This document shows, piece after piece, positions 36,439 through 45,969 of a stretch of 64,000 bases of DNA (the first letter of the stretch is position 1; the number at the start of each line of letters is the position of its first letter). The stretch comes from Oceanobacillus salinisoli (GTDB lineage: Bacteria; Bacillota; Bacilli; Bacillales; Amphibacillaceae), in the NCBI RefSeq assembly GCF_009733865.1, contig NZ_WOFB01000003.1:238463-302462 (forward strand), in the 5' to 3' direction. The translations under genes and the position numbers were made by a program. The notes below the pieces were generated by a model. The model searched no databases, was not told where the DNA came from, and saw nothing but the letters and a program-made list of their open reading frames with translations.

Positions 36439-38187
36439 TTATTGTGGGATTTTGAAGGTAAATGTCGTTCCCTGGTTTATTTTGCTTTTGACATTAATAG
36501 AACCCCTATGTGCATTAACAAAGTTCTTTGCTATGGCTAACCCAAGACCAGTACCTTTCTTTTCCTTGTTTCTAGTTCTTGATTTATCCGCTTTGTAGAA
36601 TCTCTCAAACACAAATGGCAAATCGTCTTCAGGAATTCCACTCCCATTATCTTCAACTGATACATTTAATTCCTGTTCATTGCTAACTATACTAACCTTC
36701 ACATAGCCTTTTTCATTTGTATGACGAATCGCGTTGTCAATGAGATTCGTAAACACTTGTTCCACACGGTCCGGATCAAAAACGGCGCTAGGGGCGATAA
36801 TATTTTTTTCCAGAATTAATTCAATTTGATTATCATTTGCAATTCCTTGGAATTTCTTCATAATTCGCTCTACATAAGATTGTACCTTTATCTCTTCTTT
36901 GTTTAATTGAATGTGACCAGCTTCCATCCGTGCTAAATCAAGTAAATCATTAACCAGACGTCCCATTCTTAATGATTCTTCGTGAATGATTTTCGCAAGT
37001 TCGTTCTTCTCTTCCTTGCTTTCAGCTATATCATCAACAATTGCTTCACTATATCCCTGTAGCATAGAAATTGGTGTTCGTAATTCATGTGACACATTCG
37101 CAATAAAATCTTTACGTAATTTATCTAACCTTCTCTCTTCTGTCATATCCCGTATAACAGCTACGGCTCCCCTAACATGCGAGCCATCATATAAAGGTGT
37201 CATTAACATCATGTAATTTCGGCCTTGTATAATAATTTCTCGCAGTACTTTTTCTTCGCCGCCAATAACTTCCTGTAACACCATATTAAGTTCTGTTGGT
37301 AATTTTTTATTGGAAGCCGTTATGTTATTTTCAAAATACCAATTTTCCAGGAACTTTTCAGCAGGTGGGTTTGTAACAATCATATCTCCATTTCTGTTTA
37401 AAGTCACAACACCGTCCGCCATGGAGGTTACAATACTGGAAAATTGTTCTTTTTCCTGTCTCAAGGCATTGATATGAAACTTTAGTTGTCTGCCCATACG
37501 ATTAAATTCAATGGCTAAATCACCAATTTCATCATGCGTTAAAATGGGTACCTTCGTATTGAATTCTCCTCTTGTTAGTTCATGGGCAGCTTCACGCATT
37601 TTAATAAGCGGGGAAGTAATGCGCGTAGATAAGAACACAGCAAAGAAAGTAGTTAAAATAATCGCTACTCCTCCTGCTAAAAAAATAATTTTCCTCGTGT
37701 CGGCCTTTGTTTGACTAATTACTTCCAAAGACTGGTAGACAAATATTCCACCATTATTAAGAATTGGTTTTCCAACAATAATAACTTCCATCTCACTGTC
37801 AGGAAGAACAATTTGTTTGTTTATTTCTTCTTTATCATTGATAACTTCCATCAAATCCGGATCATTGCGTATCCAGTCTTCCTCCAGACGTGATAGATGT
37901 TCATCACTGGTGTTGGATACCCAAAAATCACCATCAGGATATAGGATAGCGACACGACTGGATGGGTCTTTTACTAAATCGGCCGTTTCCTGTATAAATG
38001 AGTGATTTTCCTGCTGTTCCACCAAGTAAGATATTTTTGTAGCCGTTTCCATCATAACTTCCTCAGCTTCTTCTACATGAAAGTTCTCAAAAAACTGTAA
38101 TAAAAAAATGGATAGAATAAACAGTACAAAACAAACTAGCAATAAAATAGTTACTGCTAGTTTTCCAACAACACTACGCCAAAACAT
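36439..38187 (-). CDS. resE: Sensor histidine kinase ResE
   Basis: Membrane kinase for the ResD regulator of aerobic and anaerobic respiration. Order: TM1 (about 8-30), extracytoplasmic domain, TM2 (about 167-187), HAMP (STRITSPLIKMREAAHEL), PAS (about 245-355), HisKA with FIANVSHELRTPISMLQGYS and HATPase with NLIDNAIRHTNEKG, DNGSGIP and GTGLGLAI. 582 aa. Its ATG overlaps the resD stop by one base. Confidence 0.95.
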   Translation of the reverse strand: MFWRSVVGKLAVTILLLVCFVLFILSIFLLQFFENFHVEEAEEVMMETATKISYLVEQQENHSFIQETADLVKDPSSRVAILYPDGDFWVSNTSDEHLSRLEEDWIRNDPDLMEVINDKEEINKQIVLPDSEMEVIIVGKPILNNGGIFVYQSLEVISQTKADTRKIIFLAGGVAIILTTFFAVFLSTRITSPLIKMREAAHELTRGEFNTKVPILTHDEIGDLAIEFNRMGRQLKFHINALRQEKEQFSSIVTSMADGVVTLNRNGDMIVTNPPAEKFLENWYFENNITASNKKLPTELNMVLQEVIGGEEKVLREIIIQGRNYMMLMTPLYDGSHVRGAVAVIRDMTEERRLDKLRKDFIANVSHELRTPISMLQGYSEAIVDDIAESKEEKNELAKIIHEESLRMGRLVNDLLDLARMEAGHIQLNKEEIKVQSYVERIMKKFQGIANDNQIELILEKNIIAPSAVFDPDRVEQVFTNLIDNAIRHTNEKGYVKVSIVSNEQELNVSVEDNGSGIPEDDLPFVFERFYKADKSRTRNKEKKGTGLGLAIAKNFVNAHRGSINVKSKINQGTTFTFKIPQ

Positions 38188-38903
38188 TACTTATCATCAA
38201 CCTCAAATTTGTAACCAACACCCCATACGGTTACAATCATTTTTGCTGCCTCTTTAGATACTTTACTTAGCTTTTCTCTCAAACGCTTAACATGGGTGTC
38301 TACTGTGCGTAAGTCACCAAAAAATTCATATTGCCATACTTCTTTTAATAAAAGTTCACGATTAAATACTTTATCAGGTGATTTCGCTAAAAAGCAAAGT
38401 AATTCATATTCTTTTGGTGTCAGATTTACTTCTTGTCCATCCGCTGTTACCCGATGTGCATCATAATCTATCGTAATGTGAGGAAATACAAGTAAATTTT
38501 TTGCTGATACGTCTTGATCATTGAAAGTAGATGTAGTAACTCTTCTGAGCAGTGCTTTCACGCGCAATACCGCCTCTCTGGGACTGAAGGGTTTGACGAT
38601 GTAATCATCAGCACCAACTTCAAAGCCTTGAACCCGGTTTGCCTCTTCACCTTTTGCTGTTAGCATGATTACTGGTGTTGTTTTTTCTTTTCTTAACTCC
38701 TGACATACTTCTATTCCATCCATTTCTGGCATCATTATATCAAGAATGATGACATTATAATCATTGTTTAAAGCCATATCCAGCGCATCTTTCCCATTAT
38801 CGGCTTCTTCGATAATATACTCTTCTTTCTCTAAATACATACGAATTAACCTTCTGATTCTTTCTTCATCATCAACAATTAAGATCTTCGTTTCCTGATC
38901 CAT
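38187..38903 (-). CDS. resD: Response regulator ResD
   Basis: OmpR-type transcription factor controlling respiratory genes. Receiver domain with acidic pocket VDDEE (10-14), phospho-acceptor Asp55 in VIILDIMMPEMDG and Lys in VKPFSPRE; C-terminal winged helix with DLRTVDTHVKRLREKL. 238 aa. Coupled to resE (one-base overlap). In B. subtilis resABC precede it directly; here a 360-base gap with a terminator and a delta repeat separates resC from resD. Confidence 0.96.
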   Translation of the reverse strand: MDQETKILIVDDEERIRRLIRMYLEKEEYIIEEADNGKDALDMALNNDYNVIILDIMMPEMDGIEVCQELRKEKTTPVIMLTAKGEEANRVQGFEVGADDYIVKPFSPREAVLRVKALLRRVTTSTFNDQDVSAKNLLVFPHITIDYDAHRVTADGQEVNLTPKEYELLCFLAKSPDKVFNRELLLKEVWQYEFFGDLRTVDTHVKRLREKLSKVSKEAAKMIVTVWGVGYKFEVDDK

Positions 38904-38984
38904 TTGAAGCCCCCCTAACCGTCTATTTAAAGCAATTATAAACGAAAATGATTAAAATGTATAAATAAAGGCTGTTTTCTTTGA

Positions 38985-39135
38985 AAAACCCGTATTCGAT
39001 CGTCATTTAACGAATGTGGTCGTTTTTTCTAGGGTTGGGACGTTAATTTTAACTACGACGAATCCACTTTTCTGCTAAGTATATATCCATTCCTAACGTG
39101 TAAAAGATTTGTACTTTTACCAGTAAATCGATAAA
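38985..39135. repeat. Delta repeat, copy 2, in the resC-resD gap
   Basis: Matches 6640-6785 in pieces: cgaatgtg, ttaattttaactacg, cgaatcc, ttcctaacgt. A tail near 39150-39172 (attctaaagttagttcggag) resembles alpha-module ends. No gene in 38904-39267; the resD promoter must lie in its left part but I cannot place it. Confidence 0.55.
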
Positions 39136-39215
39136 CCTGACTTAGCATTCTAAAGTTAGTTCGGAGTTTCTAACAAGTTCTTATGTTTATAGCAAAAATT
39201 TTTCAAAAGAGCCTA

Positions 39216-39253
39216 AATAAAAGACGAGGTAAAAATACTATAACCTCGCCTCT
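39216..39253 (-). terminator. Terminator after resC
   Basis: agacgaggt (39222-39230) pairs with acctcgcct (39243-39251), one wobble, with a T-containing flank on the minus strand. Suggests resABC end here and resDE use a separate promoter. Confidence 0.75.
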
Positions 39254-39267
39254 TCTAGTAATATCTA

Positions 39268-40455
39268 TTATGCATAAGAATGTAAACCGGCCAATACCAG
39301 GTTAACAACAATTAAATTGAACATGATAATCCCGAAGCCGATCACAGCAAGCCATGCTGATTTTTCTCCATGCCATCCCCTTGAAAGCCGTAAATGCAAG
39401 TATGCAGCATAGAAAAACCACGTTATTAATGCCCAAACTTCTTTTGGATCCCAGCCCCAAAATCTGCCCCAGGCAATTTCTGCCCAGATTGATGCAAAAA
39501 TCAAGCCTCCTAAAGTAAAAACCGGAAAACCAATTGCTACAGAACGATATTCTATTTCGTCTAATAAATCCGCTTTTACATTTTTTAGAAGCGGCTGAAT
39601 CACAGCACCAATCCGTTTTCTTAAAATCAAGCGAGTAATTAAATAAATGACAGAACCAGCAATCAGTGACCATATGACCGTATTGAATTTGCGACCTGCG
39701 TCCCCTCCTTGGAACCATGAAGGAGTTTCAAACCAAGGTTCCATGATATCTTCTGTAATTAATGTACCCTGATTAGGTCCAGCAATTGCAGGTAAGTGAT
39801 ACTCTGTAACTAATGTTTCTGTACCGGATTGATATTCAAATGATGCATTATAGTTCACTGCATTAAATGTTGTCGTTATGACAACAAATCCGATTAATAC
39901 AAATAACAAGTATAAAACAAATTCTAACCAGGATCGTTGCTTACTTTTTACTGTCTGGTCGATTTGCTTAATTAGATACATTAAACCAACTACAAAACTA
40001 ATACCGAGTATTCCTTGTCCGAGTGCAACCGTCGTAACATGGATGTATAGCCAGTGACTTTGCAAAGAAGGAACAAGTGGTGCCAGTTCGGTTGGAAACA
40101 TACTTGCATAAGCAATAATAATCATCGCAATTGGCAGTGCAAATAAGCCTAAAAAGCTCAATTTATAGTACGAGTAAATAATGATAAACGCTAGAACAAG
40201 CGCCATCCCCAGAAAAGTAAGGAATTCAAACATATTGCTTACAGGGGCATGTCCACTTGCCATCCATCTCGTAATGAAATAAACGAGTTGGGCAAGGAAC
40301 CCCAAAACAGTGAGTGTCATGGCAATTTTAGCTGAAATTCCTTTTTTATTGTCTGTTCTTTTATCTCTTATGGTAGCCCCAAAGAAAAAGGTAGCAATAA
40401 GGTAAAGGACAAATGCTGCATATAATGCTGTACTGCTAATATTTAATAAATCCAT
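39268..40455 (-). CDS. resC: Cytochrome c biogenesis protein ResC (CcsA family)
   Basis: Part of the system II haem-delivery and ligation complex with ResB, on the outer face of the membrane. The haem-handling WWD motif is [19 protein letters not shown] (about 325-343), and eight or so transmembrane helices span the 395 aa. AAGGAGG precedes ATG 40455. Follows resB by 36 bases. Confidence 0.95.
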   Translation of the reverse strand: MDLLNISSTALYAAFVLYLIATFFFGATIRDKRTDNKKGISAKIAMTLTVLGFLAQLVYFITRWMASGHAPVSNMFEFLTFLGMALVLAFIIIYSYYKLSFLGLFALPIAMIIIAYASMFPTELAPLVPSLQSHWLYIHVTTVALGQGILGISFVVGLMYLIKQIDQTVKSKQRSWLEFVLYLLFVLIGFVVITTTFNAVNYNASFEYQSGTETLVTEYHLPAIAGPNQGTLITEDIMEPWFETPSWFQGGDAGRKFNTVIWSLIAGSVIYLITRLILRKRIGAVIQPLLKNVKADLLDEIEYRSVAIGFPVFTLGGLIFASIWAEIAWGRFWGWDPKEVWALITWFFYAAYLHLRLSRGWHGEKSAWLAVIGFGIIMFNLIVVNLVLAGLHSYA

Positions 40456-40491
40456 AAAAATATCCTCCTTGATTAACCGACAAGTGAAAAC

Positions 40492-42141
40492 TTATTCCAC
40501 TTTTTCTTCTAATTCCTGCTGATCAGTTACCATGTTAACATTTGTATTTTCTATCACTATTTCAATATCTTTCTTTAAACCAAACCAGTTTTTATTCGTA
40601 TGGGCAGCCATTAACAGGCTTCCATCTTTCTTCCGCTGAATCCATAATCTCCGATGCTGCCAATACATGCCCTGGATAACCCCTATCATAAAGATAGCAG
40701 CACCAATACCGAAAAACGGCAGGGAACGGTCATACTTAAAAGTTAAACCACTTACATCATGCATTTCGAAGTCCTGAATACCTATTTTATATTCATTTTC
40801 TCCGGTTGCATCGATATTCCTTCCAATACCTAGAAAACTAACTTCAGCAGACTCACTATTCGGAGGATATACAAGAAATACAAATGCCGGATTTCTAGGG
40901 AAATTAGTTTCCGATGCTGGTTCTCCATCATCGTCTAAGTAATAATCCGGGTAATATTGATCCAAAACAACTCGAAACCCACTTTCTAGTTCAAACTCAG
41001 ATTCAGGATTTCTTAAATCTACTGTAAATGAAGCTAAAGCCTCTTCATCAGAGTCTGTGGTTTCATGAATTTTAAAAGTCATATTGGAAAACTCATTTAA
41101 TTGATAGCCAGATTGATATAATTCATAACCATCAAATTCTAACGGCTGATTCATTCGAATGGAATCTTCAGCAATCGGCTCCAATTCTGGCTCGGCACCT
41201 GGAATTGGACGGTTCGCCTTATAGACAATAACATCAGTTTGGAAGTTGCTGGCAACTACCCCTTCTTGAGTGATTGCTTCCCGAAATCTTTCATCATTCT
41301 CATCATGAGTTTCTAAAATAAAATCTTTATTTTCAATATAATACTCACCGTTAGTTTCTGGAAGAACTTCTATATCTCCTTCACGAACCCATACATATTC
41401 ATTCATGTAAAATAAAGGAGTGGAACGTAAAATAGCTGCCAGTAGTATAATTATTAAGCCAATATGATTGACATATGGACCCCATCTGGAGAATCTGCCT
41501 TTCTCTGCCAGAATATGACCGTTTTCTTCTGTGATTTTATATCGGCGTTTTCTCAATTGCTTCTTCACTGTTTCCATGTCATGATCTGTTACGAAATCGG
41601 TCTCACTGAATAAACGCTGTCTGCTTAAAAAAGATTTATGTTTTTTTGGCTTTTGATTTCTTAATGCTTTAAAGAGCGGTACGAATCTATCTAGACTGCA
41701 AATAACTAAAGAGATGCCTATTAAAGCAATTAGTACCATAAACCACCAGGAAGAATATAAATTATGAAACCCTAATTGAAAATAAATCAGTCCAGGTATT
41801 CCATATTGTTCCTCATAAAAAACTGCTGGGTCTCTATTTGGTGCGTTGGCTGGTATGTACATTTCCTGTGGAAATATGGTACCAATCATGGAAGCAACTA
41901 ATGCCAATACGATCAGCCAAATCCCAACTTTGACAGACGAAAAAAAGCTCCATACCCGATCAATCCACGATTTATTATAGGTTTTTGACCGGCGTGCTGT
42001 TCCATCATAACGCATATTTAATAGTTTTTCATCATCATTACCATCAATATGCTGATTTCCTTCGATAGGTTTACCACAGGATTCACAAAGTACAGTTCCT
42101 AATGGATTCACGTGTCCGCATTCACATTTTATTTCCTTCAT
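40492..42141 (-). CDS. resB: Cytochrome c biogenesis protein ResB
   Basis: Haem ligation partner of ResC. At the N-terminus a small zinc ribbon with two CxxC-type pairs (CECGHVNPLGTVLCESCG, residues 5-22) precedes the membrane domain; TM helices near 65-90, 130-155, 225-240 and close to the C-terminus flank a large extracytoplasmic domain. 549 aa, normal for Bacillaceae. Operon with resA and resC. Confidence 0.94.
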   Translation of the reverse strand: MKEIKCECGHVNPLGTVLCESCGKPIEGNQHIDGNDDEKLLNMRYDGTARRSKTYNKSWIDRVWSFFSSVKVGIWLIVLALVASMIGTIFPQEMYIPANAPNRDPAVFYEEQYGIPGLIYFQLGFHNLYSSWWFMVLIALIGISLVICSLDRFVPLFKALRNQKPKKHKSFLSRQRLFSETDFVTDHDMETVKKQLRKRRYKITEENGHILAEKGRFSRWGPYVNHIGLIIILLAAILRSTPLFYMNEYVWVREGDIEVLPETNGEYYIENKDFILETHDENDERFREAITQEGVVASNFQTDVIVYKANRPIPGAEPELEPIAEDSIRMNQPLEFDGYELYQSGYQLNEFSNMTFKIHETTDSDEEALASFTVDLRNPESEFELESGFRVVLDQYYPDYYLDDDGEPASETNFPRNPAFVFLVYPPNSESAEVSFLGIGRNIDATGENEYKIGIQDFEMHDVSGLTFKYDRSLPFFGIGAAIFMIGVIQGMYWQHRRLWIQRKKDGSLLMAAHTNKNWFGLKKDIEIVIENTNVNMVTDQQELEEKVE

Positions 42142-42174
42142 CGTTAACCCCCACGTTGTATTGAAATTACCGGA

Positions 42175-42747
42175 TTATTCCGGCATAATTTTTTGCAAAG
42201 ATTCTTCGAGTCTTTCTAGTGTAAGGGCACCATTAACAACTTCCGTGATTTCACCTTCTGGGTTGATAAAAAAGGTACTAGGTATTGGTCCAACTTTATA
42301 TAGATCCCTTATTTCCCCTGTTTTATCATGTGGAATAGGAAAGGTTAAGTCATATTTGTCAATAAAACGACTAATTACCAATTCCGTATTATCTAAACTT
42401 ACCGCCACAATTTCAACGTCTTTTTCGCTATATTCCGGATATAAGGATTGCATATAAGGCATTTCAGCCTCACATGGTTTGCACCATGTCCCCCAAAAAT
42501 TAAGCATAACTCCCTTTCCTTCTAGATCACTAAGTCTAATTGTCTCTAGTTCATTATTATGATTGACTTGCTGCAACTGAAAATCCGGTGCAAGATCCCC
42601 TTCACGATATATCGAATTATCAGCTTTTGAATTGGATACAATTGCAAATATAGTTGCCCCAATGAGAACTGCTAAAATTGCAGACCGGAAAATTAAGCGA
42701 TTTCTTTTTTTCTTTCTCTTTGATTGTTTCGCTTTTTCTAAACTCAA
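42175..42747 (-). CDS. resA: Thiol-disulfide oxidoreductase ResA
   Basis: Membrane-anchored thioredoxin-like protein that reduces apocytochrome c cysteines. Basic N-terminus, one transmembrane anchor (about 20-40), then the AhpC/TSA fold with active site WCKPC (Cys about 89 and 92) inside NFWGTWCKPCEAEMPY. Two TTG codons compete for the start; the second (42747) has better distance to GAGGAG. First gene of resABC. Confidence 0.95.
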   Translation of the reverse strand: MSLEKAKQSKRKKKRNRLIFRSAILAVLIGATIFAIVSNSKADNSIYREGDLAPDFQLQQVNHNNELETIRLSDLEGKGVMLNFWGTWCKPCEAEMPYMQSLYPEYSEKDVEIVAVSLDNTELVISRFIDKYDLTFPIPHDKTGEIRDLYKVGPIPSTFFINPEGEITEVVNGALTLERLEESLQKIMPE

Positions 42748-42801
42748 TTCCAATCACTCCTCAGCCCATTATATCACGTTAATCACCGGCAAATTTGACG
42801 A

Positions 42802-43545
42802 TTATTCAACAATTTGCTGAGCCAAATTATACATTTGTTTCACTTCCTTGGGTGTTAGTGCCCGATATTCGCCCGGCTTTAAACCATCTAATGTCAACAA
42901 ACCATATCTTTCCCGCTTCAGTTTCGAAACCGGGTACCCCAGTTCCTCCATCATCCTTCTTACATGTCTATTCTTCCCTTCGTGCAGGGTCAGTTCTATA
43001 ATCGCTGTGTTTGCTTTCTTATCTGCTGATAGAATTCGTGAATGAACAGCCCTTAACACATCATGATCTGATCTCACTCCTTTTTTCAGCTGTGATAAAT
43101 CAAATTTCGCAGGGATTCCTTTCACTTTAGCTACATAAACTTTATCAATCTTATGTTTAGGGTGCATGAGAAGATTGGCAAAATCCCCATCATTCGTTAA
43201 AAGGATGATGCCTGATGTATCGTAATCTAACCTTCCAATTGGAAATACACGTTCCTCCACTTCTTCTCCTAATAAATCTGTAACTACCGTTCTTCCTTTC
43301 TCATCCTTCACACTGGATATCACACCACGCGGTTTGTACAAAAGATAATGAACTGGTAACTCCTTCTCTAAAGGAACTCCGTTAACCTCTACCTTATCAT
43401 TATCGGAAACCTTTGTTCCCAGAGTGGTAACAACTTCACCATTCACCTTAACTTTTCCATCAAGAATTAGTTTTTCGGCTTTTCTTCTGGAAGTTACCCC
43501 ACTTTTTGCAATTACTTTTTGCAGTCTTTCCAAGTTGTTTGTCAT
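42802..43545 (-). CDS. rluB: 23S rRNA pseudouridine synthase RluB
   Basis: Isomerises a uridine of 23S rRNA helix 89 (position 2605 region). N-terminal S4 domain (LQKVIAKSGVTSRRKAEKLI) and RsuA/RluB catalytic motif GRLDYDTSGIILLTNDG with the nucleophilic Asp. The frame opens earlier at 43575, but GGGTGAT before ATG 43545 gives MTNNLERLQK and 247 aa. Between spmB and resA, the B. subtilis (ypuL) position. Confidence 0.95.
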   Translation of the reverse strand: MTNNLERLQKVIAKSGVTSRRKAEKLILDGKVKVNGEVVTTLGTKVSDNDKVEVNGVPLEKELPVHYLLYKPRGVISSVKDEKGRTVVTDLLGEEVEERVFPIGRLDYDTSGIILLTNDGDFANLLMHPKHKIDKVYVAKVKGIPAKFDLSQLKKGVRSDHDVLRAVHSRILSADKKANTAIIELTLHEGKNRHVRRMMEELGYPVSKLKRERYGLLTLDGLKPGEYRALTPKEVKQMYNLAQQIVE

Positions 43546-43582
43546 TTTATCACCCATGCTTATAAATATTTTCATAAATAAT

Positions 43583-43611
43583 AATAGCGTTAACTATACG
43601 TTAACGCTACT
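43583..43611. terminator. Weak hairpin after spmB
   Basis: agcgttaac (43586-43594) and gttaacgct (43600-43608) form a 9-bp stem. The uninterrupted T-run is on the plus side (cttttt); the minus side has only tattattattt. Could be a terminator of spmB or a regulatory hairpin before rluB. Confidence 0.5.
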
Positions 43612-43619
43612 TTTTAGCA

Positions 43620-44150
43620 TTACCCAAAAACAAGGGTAACAATTATGATTGAGGCAATTATACCAACTAAATCTGCTAAGAGTCCAACTTTCACTGCATA
43701 TCTCATTTTTTTAATCCCTACTGCTCCAAAATAAACGGTTAATATATATAATGTAGTGTCTGTACTTCCTTGCATGGTTGATGCCAGTCTACCAATAAAT
43801 GAATCAGGTCCGTGTGTTGCAATTAGCTCGGAAGTAACACCTAATGCAGCATTACCTGAAATCGGTCTAACTAATGCTAACGGAACTATATCAGGAGGAA
43901 CACCGATAAAGGTTAATAAAGGGGATATAAAATGAATGAATGCCTCCAATACTCCCGAACTTCTTAAGATTGAGATGGCCACAAGCATCCCAACTAAAAA
44001 AGGAAGTAAAGAAAATGCCATTTTGACACCCTCCTTTCCTCCTTCCACAAACAATTCATAGGCAGGAATCCTTTTCCAAGTGGCTGTCAGCAGGACAATC
44101 AATAAGAAACACGGAATCAGCCACGTGCTAATTGCGGTAATTATTCCCAT
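43620..44150 (-). CDS. spmB: Spore maturation protein B
   Basis: Nucleoside-recognition (Gate) domain membrane protein that with SpmA is required for normal core dehydration. 176 aa with about five hydrophobic helices and the conserved LVRPISGNAALGVTSELIATHGPDSFIG region (quoted in part: VRPISGNAALGV). Three bases after spmA in the dacB-spmA-spmB operon. Confidence 0.95.
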   Translation of the reverse strand: MGIITAISTWLIPCFLLIVLLTATWKRIPAYELFVEGGKEGVKMAFSLLPFLVGMLVAISILRSSGVLEAFIHFISPLLTFIGVPPDIVPLALVRPISGNAALGVTSELIATHGPDSFIGRLASTMQGSTDTTLYILTVYFGAVGIKKMRYAVKVGLLADLVGIIASIIIVTLVFG

Positions 44151-44152
44151 TA

Positions 44153-44737
44153 TTACTTCCTCCTAATACTTCGATAATAAAAGAAGCGGTCCAGCAGCAA
44201 TGCACTGATTAGGGAAATCCCGGTAGCGATAATTGTCGTACCTACGATTTCGGTAGGAGAGACAGAGTCATATTGCATACGAATAGCTATAATCGTTGAT
44301 GGAATGATTGTTAAACCGGCCGTATTAATCGCTAAAAACGTAATCATTGATCTAGATGCGGTATCTGTTCCACTTAATTCTTTCATTTGTTCCATCGCTT
44401 TTATTCCTAATGGAGTTGCAGCATTCCCTAAGCCAAACATATTAGCTGTAAAATTGGATAAGATATATCCCATGGCAGGATGATCTTTTGGAATTTCAGG
44501 AAAAATCTTTACTACAATTGGACGCATCAGTTTTGCTAATACTTTTAATATCCCTGCTTCTTCCGCTATTTTCATAATGCCAAGCCAAAATACTAATATA
44601 CTAATTAACCCAATTGATAGTTTTACTGCCTCATCGGCGCTCTCAAAAAGCGCTTTATTCACTTCATCCATCGTACCATTAAACATTGCATATACGATAC
44701 CAACAATTGCCATAAATGCCCATATTAGATTAACCAT
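44153..44737 (-). CDS. spmA: Spore maturation protein A
   Basis: Second Gate-domain partner of the spore-dehydration pair, 194 aa. Family landmarks NFTANMFGLGNAATPLGIKAM and FLAINTAGLTIIP (quoted in short pieces) are visible, with about five hydrophobic helices. Two bases follow the dacB stop, so the three genes are surely co-transcribed; sigma-E control is known in B. subtilis and inferred here. Confidence 0.95.
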   Translation of the reverse strand: MVNLIWAFMAIVGIVYAMFNGTMDEVNKALFESADEAVKLSIGLISILVFWLGIMKIAEEAGILKVLAKLMRPIVVKIFPEIPKDHPAMGYILSNFTANMFGLGNAATPLGIKAMEQMKELSGTDTASRSMITFLAINTAGLTIIPSTIIAIRMQYDSVSPTEIVGTTIIATGISLISALLLDRFFYYRSIRRK

Positions 44738-44739
44738 AA

Positions 44740-45843
44740 TTACATCCCTGCTACTTTTTTATAGAATGATAGAATATTCGAGAAGAAATGATTCTCTTTT
44801 TCTATTTGCGCTTCTGCATAAATAGGTGTTTCGAAAATTTTTTCATCTCCTAGGTAAAATACCGTTTTACCTAGGAGATGGTTGTCCGATTCTTCCGCAT
44901 CTTTTAAAATAAAATTTTTCAGGGAAAGATGATTTACTTCCTCCTCAGATAATGGATACTGAATAGTTTCACGTATATAACCTACTTCACTCCTGTTTAG
45001 ATCAATTAAATGAAAGTTTACTTCTCCTTCCTCTGCTATGGATTCCATATTATAATTGTCAAACCCCCAGTTAAACATTGCCATATGATCTTGCCAGTCA
45101 TCAGGGGCATCCAACGTTACGGCAATTAAATCCATCCCATCCTTGCTAGCAGAAGAAACTAATGTTCTTCCTGTTTTCTTCGTATAACCAGTTTTTCCAC
45201 CAGTACAATATTCATAAAACTGGGTTAGCAGCTTGTTTTTATTTTGCCAGCTGTATGTTCTATCATCGGACTTATAGGAAGTGGTCCCGGTTATCTCTCT
45301 AAATGTTTCATTTTCCATTGCATAGCGCATGAGCATAGCCATATCATATGCACTGGAATAATGGTTGTCCGAATCGAGACCGTGCGGATTGTCAAAATGC
45401 GTATTTGTCATTCCTAACCATTTTGCTTTTTCATTCATTAAAAAGGCAAACCCTCCCACACTGCCACCAATATGTTCTGCAATCGCTACCGCAGCATCAT
45501 TACCAGACCGGAGCATTAAACCATAAACGAGATCTTCAATTGTCATTCTTTCACCTTGCTCTAAATAGATTGATGATCCTTCCGTATAAATGGCATTTCT
45601 GCTCACAGTAGCTTTTTCATTCATTTTTCCTGATTCAATGGCTATAATTGCAGTCATAATTTTGGTAATGCTTGCAATCGATTCTGGATTATGTGCATTT
45701 TTTTCAAACAACACACGGCCTGTGGATTGTTCTATTAAAACTGCATTTTTCGCAGAAACACTCGGTGCAGCTTGTCCTGTTGAAGGAGATAGCAAATGAG
45801 CGGTTAATATGATAACACTCAGTAAAACATATTTTATTTTCAT
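44740..45843 (-). CDS. dacB: Sporulation D-Ala-D-Ala carboxypeptidase DacB (PBP5*)
   Basis: Trims cortex peptide side chains during spore formation. Signal peptide (1-26), then penicillin-binding motifs SITK (58-61, nucleophile Ser58), SGN (LRSGNDAAV) and KTG (GGKTGYTKK). A C-terminal amphipathic segment (about 350-367, FFSNILSFYKKVAGM) would anchor it to the membrane. Start ATG 45843 follows GGGAGGA; the GTG at 45861 is in the site. Leads the dacB-spmA-spmB operon. Confidence 0.95.
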   Translation of the reverse strand: MKIKYVLLSVIILTAHLLSPSTGQAAPSVSAKNAVLIEQSTGRVLFEKNAHNPESIASITKIMTAIIAIESGKMNEKATVSRNAIYTEGSSIYLEQGERMTIEDLVYGLMLRSGNDAAVAIAEHIGGSVGGFAFLMNEKAKWLGMTNTHFDNPHGLDSDNHYSSAYDMAMLMRYAMENETFREITGTTSYKSDDRTYSWQNKNKLLTQFYEYCTGGKTGYTKKTGRTLVSSASKDGMDLIAVTLDAPDDWQDHMAMFNWGFDNYNMESIAEEGEVNFHLIDLNRSEVGYIRETIQYPLSEEEVNHLSLKNFILKDAEESDNHLLGKTVFYLGDEKIFETPIYAEAQIEKENHFFSNILSFYKKVAGM

Positions 45844-45969
45844 TTTTTGTTGTCCTCCCACAGATATGGTATCTAATATAGTTTATGCAAGAGAAAAACA
45901 GTTATGAGCATTTTTCAAAAAACATACCATATCTGGAGAGAACACCGCTTTTTAAAAAGGATATAGCAT

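Noticed and set aside
39302..39718. 138 aa minus-strand frame overlapping resC
   Set aside because: Alternate frame of the well-supported resC; no ribosome-binding site and unlikely composition.
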